64,000 nt of DNA from JBBQZO01 sp038207625 (GTDB lineage: Bacteria > Pseudomonadota > Gammaproteobacteria > Burkholderiales > Burkholderiaceae_D), in the NCBI GenBank assembly GCA_038207625.1, contig JBBQZO010000011.1, positions 62,001-126,000 of the forward strand. The letters are read 5' to 3'. Both the position numbers and the translations under genes were made by a program. Under the pieces are notes generated by a model. That model was given only the letters and a program-made list of their open reading frames with translations. It searched no databases and was not told the origin of the DNA. Positions within the stretch are counted from its first letter, which is position 1, and the number at the start of each line of letters is the position of its first letter. Below are positions 1-8,094 of the stretch, piece by piece.

Positions 1-16
1 GCTCTGCTCGCTCACC

Positions 17-124
17 TTACATCAGCCAGATGCGCTTGACGAACACCGCCACGAAGAAAAACAGGGCGACGGCGCCTATCATCAGGCCAGTCTTGGCGTT
101 ATTCGGTTTCTTTGGATCGGACAT
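17..124 (-). CDS. Cytochrome oxidase small assembly protein, 35 aa
   Basis: This very short gene encodes 35 residues: a charged, Lys/Asn-rich N-terminus (MSDPKKPNNAK) followed by one hydrophobic helix of about 18 residues with three consecutive Phe, ending in KRIWLM. It lies just downstream of ctaD on the same strand, 53 bases after its stop. A single-helix peptide of this size after ctaD is a recurrent feature of betaproteobacterial oxidase operons, usually named cytochrome oxidase small assembly protein. The position and shape fit that family; its molecular role is inferred from context only. A CtaG/Cox11-type assembly gene would be expected next, beyond the left edge. Confidence 0.75.
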   Translation of the reverse strand: MSDPKKPNNAKTGLMIGAVALFFFVAVFVKRIWLM

Positions 125-177
125 GGCGACAACTCTTACGTTCAGTCGGGGCACACCTTGGTGCGCCCCGGCCGGGA

Positions 178-1767
178 TTACTTGACGGTTGGCGGATGCT
201 CAAACGTGTGGAACGGTGCCGGGCTAGGAACAGTCCACTCCAGCCCTTCTGCGCCATCCCATGGCTTGTCCAGGGCTTTCTTGCCGCCCTTGATGGTCGG
301 CAGGATCACGAAGAACAGGAAATAGACCTGGGTCAGACCGAAACCGAAGGCGCCGATCGAGGCGATCATGTTGAAGTCGGTGAACTGCGCAGGGTAGTCG
401 GCGTAGCGACGTGGCATACCGGCCAGACCCAGGAAGTGCATCGGGAAGAAGGTCACGTTAAACCAGACCAGCGACATCCAGAAGTGGATCTTGCCGCGCG
501 TTTCGCTGTACATGTAACCGGTCCACTTCGGGCTCCAGTAGTAGAAGCCGGCGAACAGGGCGAACAGCGAACCGGCCACCAGCACGTAGTGGAAGTGGGC
601 TACCACGTAGTAGGTGTCTTGCAGCTGGATGTCGATCGGCGTGACGGCCAGGATCAGACCGGTGAAACCACCCATCGTGAACACGAAGATGAAGCCGACC
701 GCGAACAGCATCGGGGTTTCGAACGTCATCGAGCCCTTCCACATCGTGGCGACCCAGTTGAACACTTTCACGCCCGTTGGAACCGCGATCAGCATCGTGG
801 CGTACATGAAGAACAGCTGCGACGTCACCGGCATGCCGGTGGTGAACATGTGATGGGCCCAGACGATGAACGACAGGATCGCGATCGACGCGGTGGCGTA
901 GACCATCGATGCGTAGCCGAACAGTGGCTTGCGGGCAAACGCTGGCAGGATCTGCGAGACGATACCGAAGGCCGGCAAAATCATGATGTACACCTCTGGA
1001 TGACCGAAGAACCAGAAGATGTGTTGGTACATGACCGGGTCGCCGCCGCCGGCAGCGTTAAAGAACGAGGTGCCGAAGTGACGGTCGGTCAGGGTCATCG
1101 TGATCGCGCCGGCCAGCACTGGCATCACGGCGATCAACAGGTAGGCAGTGATCAGCCAGGTCCAGCAGAACATCGGCATCTTCATCAAGGTCATGCCGGG
1201 AGCGCGCATGTTCAGGATGGTGGTGATGATGTTGATCGAACCCATGATCGACGAGGCGCCCATCAGATGCATCGCGAAAATACCCATGTCCATGCCGATC
1301 CCCATCTGGGTCGACAGTGGCGCGTACAGCGTCCAGCCGGCGGCGGTCGCGCCGCCTGGCACCAGGAACGAGGACGCCAGCAGGATCGCTGCCGGTGGCA
1401 GCAGCCAGAACGAGAAGTTGTTCATCCGTGCGAAGGCCATGTCGGAGGCGCCGATTTGCAGCGGGATCATCCAGTTGGCGAAGCCCACGAAGGCCGGCAT
1501 GATGGCGCCGAACACCATGATCAAGCCGTGCATCGTGGTCAGCTGGTTAAAGAACTCCGGCTGGAAAAATTGCAGACCCGGTTTGAACAATTCGGTACGG
1601 ATCATCAGTGCCAGCACGCCGCCGGACATCAGCATGATGAGCGCGAACCAGAGGTACAAGGTACCGATGTCTTTGTGATTGGTGGCGAACAGCCAGCGCG
1701 ACAATCCGTGCGGATGATCGTGGGCGTGATCGTGATCGTGTGCGTGATCCATGGTGCCTGTGCTCAT
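178..1767 (-). CDS. ctaD: Cytochrome c oxidase subunit I
   Basis: This is the catalytic subunit of the haem-copper terminal oxidase, which reduces O2 to water in the inner membrane and pumps protons. It has 529 residues, the usual length, with about twelve hydrophobic helices. Visible signature residues are HPEVY at 256-260 (CuB ligand and cross-linked Tyr), the following WAHHM pair of CuB histidines, and VAHFHY carrying the haem a and a3 ligands. The N-terminus (residues 8-20) is an unusual His/Asp run, which may bind metal. It follows coxB by only 13 bases, so the two are co-transcribed. Confidence 0.97.
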   Translation of the reverse strand: MSTGTMDHAHDHDHAHDHPHGLSRWLFATNHKDIGTLYLWFALIMLMSGGVLALMIRTELFKPGLQFFQPEFFNQLTTMHGLIMVFGAIMPAFVGFANWMIPLQIGASDMAFARMNNFSFWLLPPAAILLASSFLVPGGATAAGWTLYAPLSTQMGIGMDMGIFAMHLMGASSIMGSINIITTILNMRAPGMTLMKMPMFCWTWLITAYLLIAVMPVLAGAITMTLTDRHFGTSFFNAAGGGDPVMYQHIFWFFGHPEVYIMILPAFGIVSQILPAFARKPLFGYASMVYATASIAILSFIVWAHHMFTTGMPVTSQLFFMYATMLIAVPTGVKVFNWVATMWKGSMTFETPMLFAVGFIFVFTMGGFTGLILAVTPIDIQLQDTYYVVAHFHYVLVAGSLFALFAGFYYWSPKWTGYMYSETRGKIHFWMSLVWFNVTFFPMHFLGLAGMPRRYADYPAQFTDFNMIASIGAFGFGLTQVYFLFFVILPTIKGGKKALDKPWDGAEGLEWTVPSPAPFHTFEHPPTVK

Positions 1768-1780
1768 ATAAAGCTCCTAA

Positions 1781-2968
1781 TTACTTGCGTGCAGCCAGAA
1801 CTTCGGCTGGTTGAACGATGTTTTCTGCGGCCTTGTTCGACCAGTTGTTGCGGGTGAAGGTAATCACCGCAGCAATATCCGAATCCGACAACGTCTTCCA
1901 GGATGGCATTTCCGACGGGAAGGCGCCGCTCTTCTTGCCGTTCAGCAGAACGTGGATCTGGTCCGCTTTCGGGCCGTTGACCACCGGGGAGCCGTCCAGT
2001 GCCGCGAAGGCGCCAGGCACACCTTTGCCGGTCGCCTGATGGCAGACCACGCAATTGGTATTGTAGACTTTTTCGCCCTTGGTTTTCAGCTCGTCGATGG
2101 TCCAGGTTTTGGTCGGATCGTCAGCCAGCGCTGCCATTTCCTTCTTCTTGCCATCGACCCAGATCTTGTAGTTGTCTTCGCTGACGACTTTGACGACGAT
2201 CGGCATGAAGGCATGTTCTTTACCGCACAACTCGGCGCACTGGCCGCGGAAGGTGCCGATCTGATTCGCCTTGAACCAGGTGTCGCGCACGAAACCAGGA
2301 ATCGCATCTTGTTTGACGCCGAAGGCGGGGATCGACCAGGCGTGGATCACGTCGTTGGCGGTCAGCACCATGCGGATCTTCTTGTTGACCGGAACGACGA
2401 TCTCGTTGTCCACTTCGATCAGGTAGTTTTCGCCACGCGCCATGGTTGGCAGCACGCCAGGCTCGCCCACTTGCGAACGCGGGGTCGACAGGTTGGACAG
2501 GAAGGAAATCCCCTCGCCTTCACCTTTGAGGTAGTCGTAACCCCATTTCCACTGCATGCCGGTGGCCTTGATGGTGATGTCGGCGTTGGAGGTGTCTTTC
2601 ATGCCCACCACGGTTTTGGTCGCTGGCAGCGCCATCCCGATGACGATCAGGAAAGGTACCACCGTCCATGCGATCTCGACCGAGGTGCTTTCGTGAAAGG
2701 TCGCCGGCTTGTGGCCCAGCGAACGGCGATGTTTGAAAATCGAGTAGAACATCACGCCGAACACGGCGACGAAGATCACCATGCAGACGATCATCATCCA
2801 CGTGTGCAGATCGTAGATCTCCGCGGCGATTTGCGTCGCTGGTGGCTGCAGATTCAACTCGTATTCAACTGGACGCCCTGGACTTACGGTCGTCGCAGCC
2901 AACGCTGGGATACCGGCTGTCAGTGCCAGACCGAGCATCAAGGCTTGAAGTCGCTTTGCATATGTCAT
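1781..2968 (-). CDS. coxB: Cytochrome c oxidase subunit II with C-terminal cytochrome c domain
   Basis: Subunit II accepts electrons from cytochrome c at its CuA centre and passes them to CtaD. The 395-residue product has a signal peptide, two membrane helices and the CuA motif CAELCGKEHAFM. It also has an extra C-terminal cytochrome c domain with the haem motif CVVCH. Plain subunit II is about 280 residues, so this is the caa3-like, cytochrome-fused form common in betaproteobacteria. I chose ATG at 2968 (MTYAKR) because a GGGGA ribosome site lies just upstream; the frame stays open five codons further. It is first in the coxB-ctaD operon, behind the promoter at 3274-3303. Confidence 0.95.
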   Translation of the reverse strand: MTYAKRLQALMLGLALTAGIPALAATTVSPGRPVEYELNLQPPATQIAAEIYDLHTWMMIVCMVIFVAVFGVMFYSIFKHRRSLGHKPATFHESTSVEIAWTVVPFLIVIGMALPATKTVVGMKDTSNADITIKATGMQWKWGYDYLKGEGEGISFLSNLSTPRSQVGEPGVLPTMARGENYLIEVDNEIVVPVNKKIRMVLTANDVIHAWSIPAFGVKQDAIPGFVRDTWFKANQIGTFRGQCAELCGKEHAFMPIVVKVVSEDNYKIWVDGKKKEMAALADDPTKTWTIDELKTKGEKVYNTNCVVCHQATGKGVPGAFAALDGSPVVNGPKADQIHVLLNGKKSGAFPSEMPSWKTLSDSDIAAVITFTRNNWSNKAAENIVQPAEVLAARK

Positions 2969-3270
2969 GTTTTCCCCAACCACCCAAAAATGAAAATATT
3001 TTCAAACGTTCAGCGATTCCGACCAGCAAATCACCGCCGCTCCGTATCCTAAGCGCCGCGATCGAAACACCGCAGACGCGCAACACATAAAGGGCCCACG
3101 CCAAGCCAGCGCGAATTGATCGCACAACTGCCTGACAGGAACCCTGATCTCGTCTACAGGTGAAAAATACACGCTGATGCATGCGCGCTTGCAAGCGGCA
3201 TTGACGGTCCGTTGGTAAAAATCCCACTTGCCGAGAGTACAGAGCAGAGCAGGCCACCAACAAAATGTCC

Positions 3271-3284
3271 TTGATTATAATCAA
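3271..3284. promoter_or_regulatory. FNR/Anr-type binding site
   Basis: The sequence TTGAT-TATA-ATCAA is a perfect match to the FNR/Anr consensus TTGAT-N4-ATCAA, and the symmetry extends to 16 bases (3270-3285). It sits exactly on the predicted -10 box of coxB. For FNR family members a site over the -10 region normally represses, which would fit shutting down an aerobic oxidase at low oxygen. Confidence 0.55.
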
Positions 3285-3303
3285 GAACGCCACCATTCAT
3301 CAA
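3274..3303 (-). promoter_or_regulatory. Predicted sigma70 promoter of coxB-ctaD
   Basis: On the minus strand, TTGATG (3298-3303) is followed after 18 bases by a perfect TATAAT (3274-3279). It points toward coxB, about 300 bases away. The -10 box lies inside a perfect FNR-type palindrome, which suggests control by oxygen. Assignment as the coxB promoter is inference. Confidence 0.5.
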
Positions 3304-3387
3304 GGGATAATCCCGCCGATGCCCCTTGACGCCACGCTATTGGCCCTTGTATAGACTCGACGCGCCCCAATATCGCGCAAATTGCCG

Positions 3388-4275
3388 CTATTTCTTGTCG
3401 CGTGGCATGAAACGAATGATCGCCTCGCCCTTCTCGGTCACGCGCGGCGCGGGCCGAAACGCGTGCCCGTAGATCACTTCGAAGGACAGGCACAGCTTGC
3501 CGTCGGCGCGCCGTTGCTGCTCGAACGCGTCCTGCACGCGCTGCCAGGCGGCGCGCCCGAGCAGTCCGCGCGCGCGCGTGGCCAGCGGATTGCCGCCCAG
3601 CGCGCGCACGTCGGCCAGCAAGGCGGGCAAGCGATCGTAGGTGACGGTGATGGTTTCCATGTCCATCACCGGGGTGGCGAAGCCGGCCTCGACGAGCTGG
3701 TCGCCAAAATCGTGCATGTCGACGAAGGGCAGCGCGTGCGCCGCGTTGTCGGCCGCGGCGAACGCGCGGCGCACCTCCTTGAAGGTGTCCGGCCCGAAGC
3801 AGGAAAACATCAGCAAGCCCTCCACCCGCAACACGCGGCGCCATTCGGCAAACACGCGGTCCGGCTGCGGGTGCCAGTGCAGCGCCAGGTTGGACCACAC
3901 CAGGTCGACGCTGTTGGGGCCGAACGGCAAGGCGCCGAAGTCGCCCGCCAGCACATCGATGCCCGACTTGGCCGGCAGCAATTTGCCCAGCAAGGTGTTG
4001 AAGGCGCCTTGGCGCGCGGCCGGCACGCCCGCGACCATGGCGGGCGCGGCGTCGATGCCGACGATCTGCGCGGCCGGGAAATCCTTTTGCAACAACGCCA
4101 GGTCGGCGCCCGCGCCGCAGCCGGCGTCGAGCACCCGGCGCGGTGCAATCTTGACCAGTTCGAGCCGCTCATGCATGCGCGCGGCGATTTCGCGCCGCAA
4201 AAAGTCGGACGGCGCGATACTGTCCGGCTTGGCAAACAGCGCACGCACGCGATGCTGATCGATGGGCGCGCTCAT
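3388..4275 (-). CDS. SAM-dependent methyltransferase, BioC-like
   Basis: This 295-residue class I methyltransferase has the SAM-binding motif VLDAGCGAGADLALL and, downstream, the FGPDTFKEVRRAF segment that resembles BioC. BioC methylates malonyl-ACP to start pimelate synthesis for biotin. The start MSAPIDQHRVRALF (4275) matches the usual family start; ATG at 4302 is an alternative with nine extra residues. It is divergent from comF, 86 bases apart. No other biotin gene is in the window, so BioC function is likely but not proven; a general methyltransferase remains possible. Confidence 0.8.
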   Translation of the reverse strand: MSAPIDQHRVRALFAKPDSIAPSDFLRREIAARMHERLELVKIAPRRVLDAGCGAGADLALLQKDFPAAQIVGIDAAPAMVAGVPAARQGAFNTLLGKLLPAKSGIDVLAGDFGALPFGPNSVDLVWSNLALHWHPQPDRVFAEWRRVLRVEGLLMFSCFGPDTFKEVRRAFAAADNAAHALPFVDMHDFGDQLVEAGFATPVMDMETITVTYDRLPALLADVRALGGNPLATRARGLLGRAAWQRVQDAFEQQRRADGKLCLSFEVIYGHAFRPAPRVTEKGEAIIRFMPRDKK

Positions 4276-4361
4276 TTTTGACGGGGATGGGGGTGAAAGC
4301 ATGGTTCGGCTGGCTGGTAATGAGATAATGCGGGCAGTGTACATCTTTGAAGGCGGATCCG

Positions 4362-5102
4362 ATGCCTGTGCGTTGGCAACTGGTGGCGCAAGGCTGGCTG
4401 CGGCTGGCACGCGCCCTGCTGCCCTCGTCGTGCGCGCTGTGCGCTGCGCTGTCGGATGCGCCCGTGTGTGTGCACTGCCAGCAGCGTTATCTGGGCGAAG
4501 CGCGCCCGCGTTGCCTGCGCTGCGCCAATCCGCTGGACGTCGGCGCGACGGCGCTGGCCTGCGGCGCCTGCCTGAGCGCGCCACCGGCCTTTGACGCGAC
4601 GCTGGTGGCGGGCGACTACGCCGCGCCGCTCGACCAGCTGGTGCTGCAACTGAAATTTGGCGGCCGGCTCGCGCTGGCGCCGTGGTGCGCACGCATGCTG
4701 GTCGACGCAGTGCTGGCCCAGCCCGATTTTGTGCTGCCCAACCTGCTGTGCCCGGTGCCGCTGGGACCGCGCCGGCTCAGCGAGCGCGGCTTCAACCAGG
4801 CGCTTGAAATCGCCCGCCCGCTGGCCCGCGCGCTGGGCGTGCCGGTGTGGCCGCGCATGGCGCTGCGCGCGCGCGAAACGCTGGCGCAGTCGGGCGTGGC
4901 GCCGGCGGCGCGCAAGGATAACGTGGGCAACGCGTTTGTCGTCGCGCCCGAATTCACCGCGCTGCTGCGCGGCCAGCACGTGGGCCTGGTCGACGACGTG
5001 ATGACGAGCGGCCACACGCTCGATGCGCTGGCTGCCACACTGAAACGCCACGGCGCCGCGCGGGTCTCCAACCTGGTCTTCGCGCGCACGCCACCCCATT
5101 GA
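4362..5102 (+). CDS. ComF family phosphoribosyltransferase-like protein
   Basis: The 246-residue product has the ComF layout: an N-terminal zinc-finger-like cluster of CxxC pairs (CALC, CVHC, CLRC, CGAC) and a C-terminal phosphoribosyltransferase fold with the PRPP loop LVDDVMTSGHT. Family members (ComFC, GntX) are linked to DNA uptake or carbon-source use, with an unclear reaction. I chose ATG at 4362 with a GAAGGCGG ribosome site; an in-frame TTG at 4347 is less likely. It is followed directly by trmL and probably shares its transcript. Confidence 0.88.
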   Translation: MPVRWQLVAQGWLRLARALLPSSCALCAALSDAPVCVHCQQRYLGEARPRCLRCANPLDVGATALACGACLSAPPAFDATLVAGDYAAPLDQLVLQLKFGGRLALAPWCARMLVDAVLAQPDFVLPNLLCPVPLGPRRLSERGFNQALEIARPLARALGVPVWPRMALRARETLAQSGVAPAARKDNVGNAFVVAPEFTALLRGQHVGLVDDVMTSGHTLDALAATLKRHGAARVSNLVFARTPPH

Positions 5103-5107
5103 TTTTT

Positions 5108-5113
5108 AAGGAG
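5108..5113 (+). promoter_or_regulatory. Ribosome-binding site that decides the trmL start
   Basis: A perfect AAGGAG lies six bases before TTG at 5120. This supports the TTG start, which also gives the N-terminus expected for TrmL (FHVVLVEPEIPPNTGN). Confidence 0.7.
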
Positions 5114-5119
5114 ATTATC

Positions 5120-5590
5120 TTGTTTCATGTCGTTCTGGTCGAGCCTGAGATTCCACCCAATACGGGCAACATCATCCGCCTGTGCGCCAACACGGGCGCG
5201 CAGCTGCACCTGATCGAGCCGCTCGGCTTTCCGCTCGACGACGCCAAGATGAAGCGCGCCGGACTCGATTACCACGACTACGCGACGATGAAGGTACACA
5301 AGAACTGGGACGCCTTCATCGCCGACACCGCCCCCGATCCGACGCGCATGTTCGCACTGACCACGCACGGCTCGGCGCCATTTGCCGACGCCAGCTTTCG
5401 CCCCGGCGACGTGTTCGTGTTTGGTGCCGAGACGCGCGGCCTGGCGCCCGCACTGCGCGAGAGTTTCCCGCCCGCGCAGCGCATCCGCCTGCCGATGCGC
5501 CCCGACAACCGCAGCATCAATCTGTCGAACACGGTGGCGGTAGTGGTGTTCGAGGCCTGGCGCCAGAACGGCTACGCCGGCGGCGCCTGA
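5120..5590 (+). CDS. trmL: tRNA (cytidine(34)-2'-O)-methyltransferase
   Basis: TrmL is a SPOUT-family enzyme that 2'-O-methylates the wobble base of tRNA-Leu isoacceptors. The 156-residue product begins with the conserved EPEIPPNTGNIIRLCANTG segment. It carries the knot motifs FGAETRGL and the C-terminal IRLPM...RSINLSNTVA region. The start codon is TTG, supported by the ribosome site at 5108-5113. The 3' end overlaps the convergent acyltransferase gene by 19 bases. Confidence 0.95.
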   Translation: MFHVVLVEPEIPPNTGNIIRLCANTGAQLHLIEPLGFPLDDAKMKRAGLDYHDYATMKVHKNWDAFIADTAPDPTRMFALTTHGSAPFADASFRPGDVFVFGAETRGLAPALRESFPPAQRIRLPMRPDNRSINLSNTVAVVVFEAWRQNGYAGGA

Positions 5591-6690
5591 GCAGCGCGGC
5601 GCGCGCCGCCGCCCGAGGCCAGCTTTCGGCCCAGCGCGATCGACGGCAGCTCGATGTAGCGGTAGCTGAACAAGGAAAACAGGTAGCTGCCCACCACCGA
5701 CAGCGCCACGACAAGATACAGCCGTGGCGTGCCGCTGATCGGCAACGACGCGGTGGCAAGCGCCGCCAAGGCGACAAATAACAGGTGAAACAGGTAGGTG
5801 CTGTACGAGACGTTGCCGTAACTCGACAGCAAGCGCAGCACCGGCTGACTCGGCTCTTTTGGCATGACACTGGCCAGCGAAAACAGCACGCACAGCAGTG
5901 CCGCGATGCCATAGAACTCCGCCCCGCCGTCCAGCCAGGCATACGCTGCGCGGTGCTTCGCCGCCACGACAAGCAGCGTGGCCCCCAGCAGCAAGGCTGC
6001 CGTGTACCGGTTGATGACGACATCGGTTCTGGCGCGCAGCTCGCCCAGCAGCACACCGCCCAGAAACGCGTAGGCCATGGTGAACACCTCATAGCGCGCC
6101 ATCGGCACCAGTTCCTGCTTGCCGACGTAGTAAAGGATGGCCGCGATGGCGACGGGCACCAGCAGGCCCAGCGCGCTGCGCCGCATGGCAACGATAATCA
6201 GCGGAAACATCACATAGAATTGAAATTCCACCGGGATCGACCAATAAACGGAATTGAAATAGTTATCCGGGCCGGTAATATTGAACGCCAGCGACAAATA
6301 CCTGACGAGCATTGTCAACGTTCCGGGCCGCAATGCCTCGGCCAGCCAGGAACTGCCAGAATGGTGATCGACGTAGTAAAGGTCGAAACAGGCAAAGACA
6401 ATCAACGATATGCAGAAAGCGGGCCAAATTCGCATGAAGCGTTTGACATAGAAATTGACCGTCTCGGCGGGCGAGGAGATGCCGCGATTGCTCAGATACA
6501 GCGTGCAGCCGCTCAGCGCGAAGAACAGGTAGACGCCGAAATTGCCCAAATCGAACAGGCGTATGATTTGCCAGCCCGGTCCGAAGAACTCGGTGTTTCT
6601 CTCGAGTGCACGAATGGCGTGCGAGACGACGACAAACAGCGCCGCAATACCGCGTAGCCAGGTCAGTGCCTCGAAATGTCTGGCGCTCAT
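5572..6690 (-). CDS. Acyltransferase 3 family membrane protein
   Basis: This 372-residue protein belongs to the acyltransferase 3 (OafA/NodX-like) family, which acetylates or acylates surface polysaccharides and similar substrates. It begins RHFEALTWLRGIAALFVVVSHA, where the family's conserved R and catalytic His lie, and continues with about ten hydrophobic segments. The start ATG at 6690 has a GAAGGACA ribosome site. It is the last gene of the minus-strand block, next to the beta-helix and RHS genes. The substrate is unknown; modification of an exopolysaccharide or O-antigen is the usual guess. Confidence 0.9.
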   Translation of the reverse strand: MSARHFEALTWLRGIAALFVVVSHAIRALERNTEFFGPGWQIIRLFDLGNFGVYLFFALSGCTLYLSNRGISSPAETVNFYVKRFMRIWPAFCISLIVFACFDLYYVDHHSGSSWLAEALRPGTLTMLVRYLSLAFNITGPDNYFNSVYWSIPVEFQFYVMFPLIIVAMRRSALGLLVPVAIAAILYYVGKQELVPMARYEVFTMAYAFLGGVLLGELRARTDVVINRYTAALLLGATLLVVAAKHRAAYAWLDGGAEFYGIAALLCVLFSLASVMPKEPSQPVLRLLSSYGNVSYSTYLFHLLFVALAALATASLPISGTPRLYLVVALSVVGSYLFSLFSYRYIELPSIALGRKLASGGGARRAAQAPPA

Positions 6691-6994
6691 CGAATTGTCC
6701 TTCAACGAAAATATGTTCCCCGGTCGATTCGACGCACAGAACAATTCTCCGCCCGCAAATAGATGTACACCGGCTGGCAGGACGCAAGCGTTTGCGCAAG
6801 GTCCCCGACGAGACAGGTGCGCAGCACGCGCTTGACCATGGCCGCTACGCGACGCCTGCCCACACGGCGCGCGGCGATGTACTGCGCGGGCAAAGCGTGA
6901 TGTAAGCACCTCAGGGTGCCTCAATTGATGGCCACATTATAGGGATGGGTGTCAAAATTGACCGTTCGATACGTTTTTATGCGCTGCCGCGCGC
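6691..6994. other. Intergenic region upstream of the acyltransferase
   Basis: No gene is supported here. It holds a small inverted repeat, GTCAA-AA-TTGAC (6951-6962), near a TATAAT on the minus strand at about 6935-6940. No -35 box at normal spacing was found. A weak hairpin GCACC-TCAG-GGTGC (6906-6919) is also present. Confidence 0.4.
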
Positions 6995-8065
6995 TCAATC
7001 AAGAATAGGACGCCAGCTCCAGGTCTTCCATAACGGCCCGTAGGTGTTTTTGTCTGCCAGCACGTGCGGCGTGCCGAGAAACGCCTCGACCAGCGGGCGA
7101 TCCTGCGCGATGCCGTAAAAGGCGTTGCCTTCCAGCGTGAACTGCGCCGTATCGAACACGGACACCGCACGCCCGTTGGCGGCGCCCTTGACGATGATCG
7201 TGTTGTTGCGGATGCGCGCACCGTCCCCATGGTGCAGCCGGATCGGCGCGTCGGCGAACAGCGGCGCGGCGCTGCCGTGCACGATGATGGTATTGTTTTC
7301 GATCAGCGCATTCGGCCCGAAGATCCAGATCGCCGTACCGGCATCGACCTCGATGCTGCAGTTGCGAATGATCGTGCCGGCTCCCTGCACGGCGATGCCG
7401 ACGCCGCGCGTGCGAATCTTCATGTTCTCGATGACGACCTTGCGCGCCGGGTAAGCGGCCGGACTGGCCGGCAGACGGGCGCGCACCTCCGCCGCCCATT
7501 TCTCCGCATCCGGTATCGCGCTCGCCAAGTCCACGCCGCCCTGCGCTTGCCATCGCCCGACCAGGTCGGAGCCTACGCTGACGGGCAAATCGGGATCGGA
7601 CACAATGCGTATGCCCAACGCCCAGGACGCGCGGCTCGTCATGCGCAGATTGCCGTTTCGAATCGTCACATTCTGCGGCAGGATAGGCTCAGCGACGTCC
7701 GGATAGTTTTGCCAGGCGCTGGTCGGCGTTTCAATCCCGGCGCGCAGGGGCGCGTTGCCCACCAGCGTGTGCTGTTGCAGGTCGACGACGATGTTGTCGG
7801 CCGCCACCAGCAGCAAGATGCTGTCATTGCCGCGCACCGAGGCGCCGTGCGAAAACGGCCGATAGCGGCTATCGACCAGCATGTCGGCGCCGACACAGAC
7901 CTTGCCCGACTGCGCCGCCAGCGCACCGCCGCCCAAGCGCGGGATGAGGTTGACGCAGGCTGGCGCGGCCAGCGCGCGCTGAAGGGGCAGCAGCGACGCC
8001 GCCAGCGCCAGCAAGATGGCGGCGCCGGTTCGCCCGCTCGAGCGCACGCGCGCATGCGCTTTCAT
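6995..8065 (-). CDS. Exported right-handed parallel beta-helix protein (copy B)
   Basis: The 356-residue product starts with a signal peptide ending near LAAPAC. It then shows repeated short strands typical of pectate-lyase-like right-handed beta-helices, with stacked N/I/V positions (RNGNLRM, IENMKIR, IRNCSIEV, IENNTIIV, IRNNTIIV). It is a paralogue of the gene just upstream (8095-9096), with the same order of motifs. Start 8065 gives a clean signal peptide; ATG at 8113 would overlap the upstream stop by 19 bases. Beta-helix proteins bind or cleave polysaccharides, but no catalytic residues can be assigned here. Confidence 0.8.
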   Translation of the reverse strand: MKAHARVRSSGRTGAAILLALAASLLPLQRALAAPACVNLIPRLGGGALAAQSGKVCVGADMLVDSRYRPFSHGASVRGNDSILLLVAADNIVVDLQQHTLVGNAPLRAGIETPTSAWQNYPDVAEPILPQNVTIRNGNLRMTSRASWALGIRIVSDPDLPVSVGSDLVGRWQAQGGVDLASAIPDAEKWAAEVRARLPASPAAYPARKVVIENMKIRTRGVGIAVQGAGTIIRNCSIEVDAGTAIWIFGPNALIENNTIIVHGSAAPLFADAPIRLHHGDGARIRNNTIIVKGAANGRAVSVFDTAQFTLEGNAFYGIAQDRPLVEAFLGTPHVLADKNTYGPLWKTWSWRPILD

Positions 8066-8094
8066 GCCGATCGGCGCCGGCTTGCCGGCCCGGC

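Larger units (their letters stand above)
2969..3387. other. Intergenic region upstream of coxB
   Basis: This stretch lies between the coxB start and the stop of the methyltransferase gene. No convincing gene is visible. It contains a consensus-like promoter and an FNR-type palindrome (described separately), leaving a coxB leader of roughly 300 bases of unknown role. Confidence 0.6.

Noticed and set aside
6930..6962. TTGACA and TATAAT on the minus strand upstream of the acyltransferase
   Set aside because: The two boxes are only eight bases apart, far below the 16-18 needed, so they do not form one promoter.
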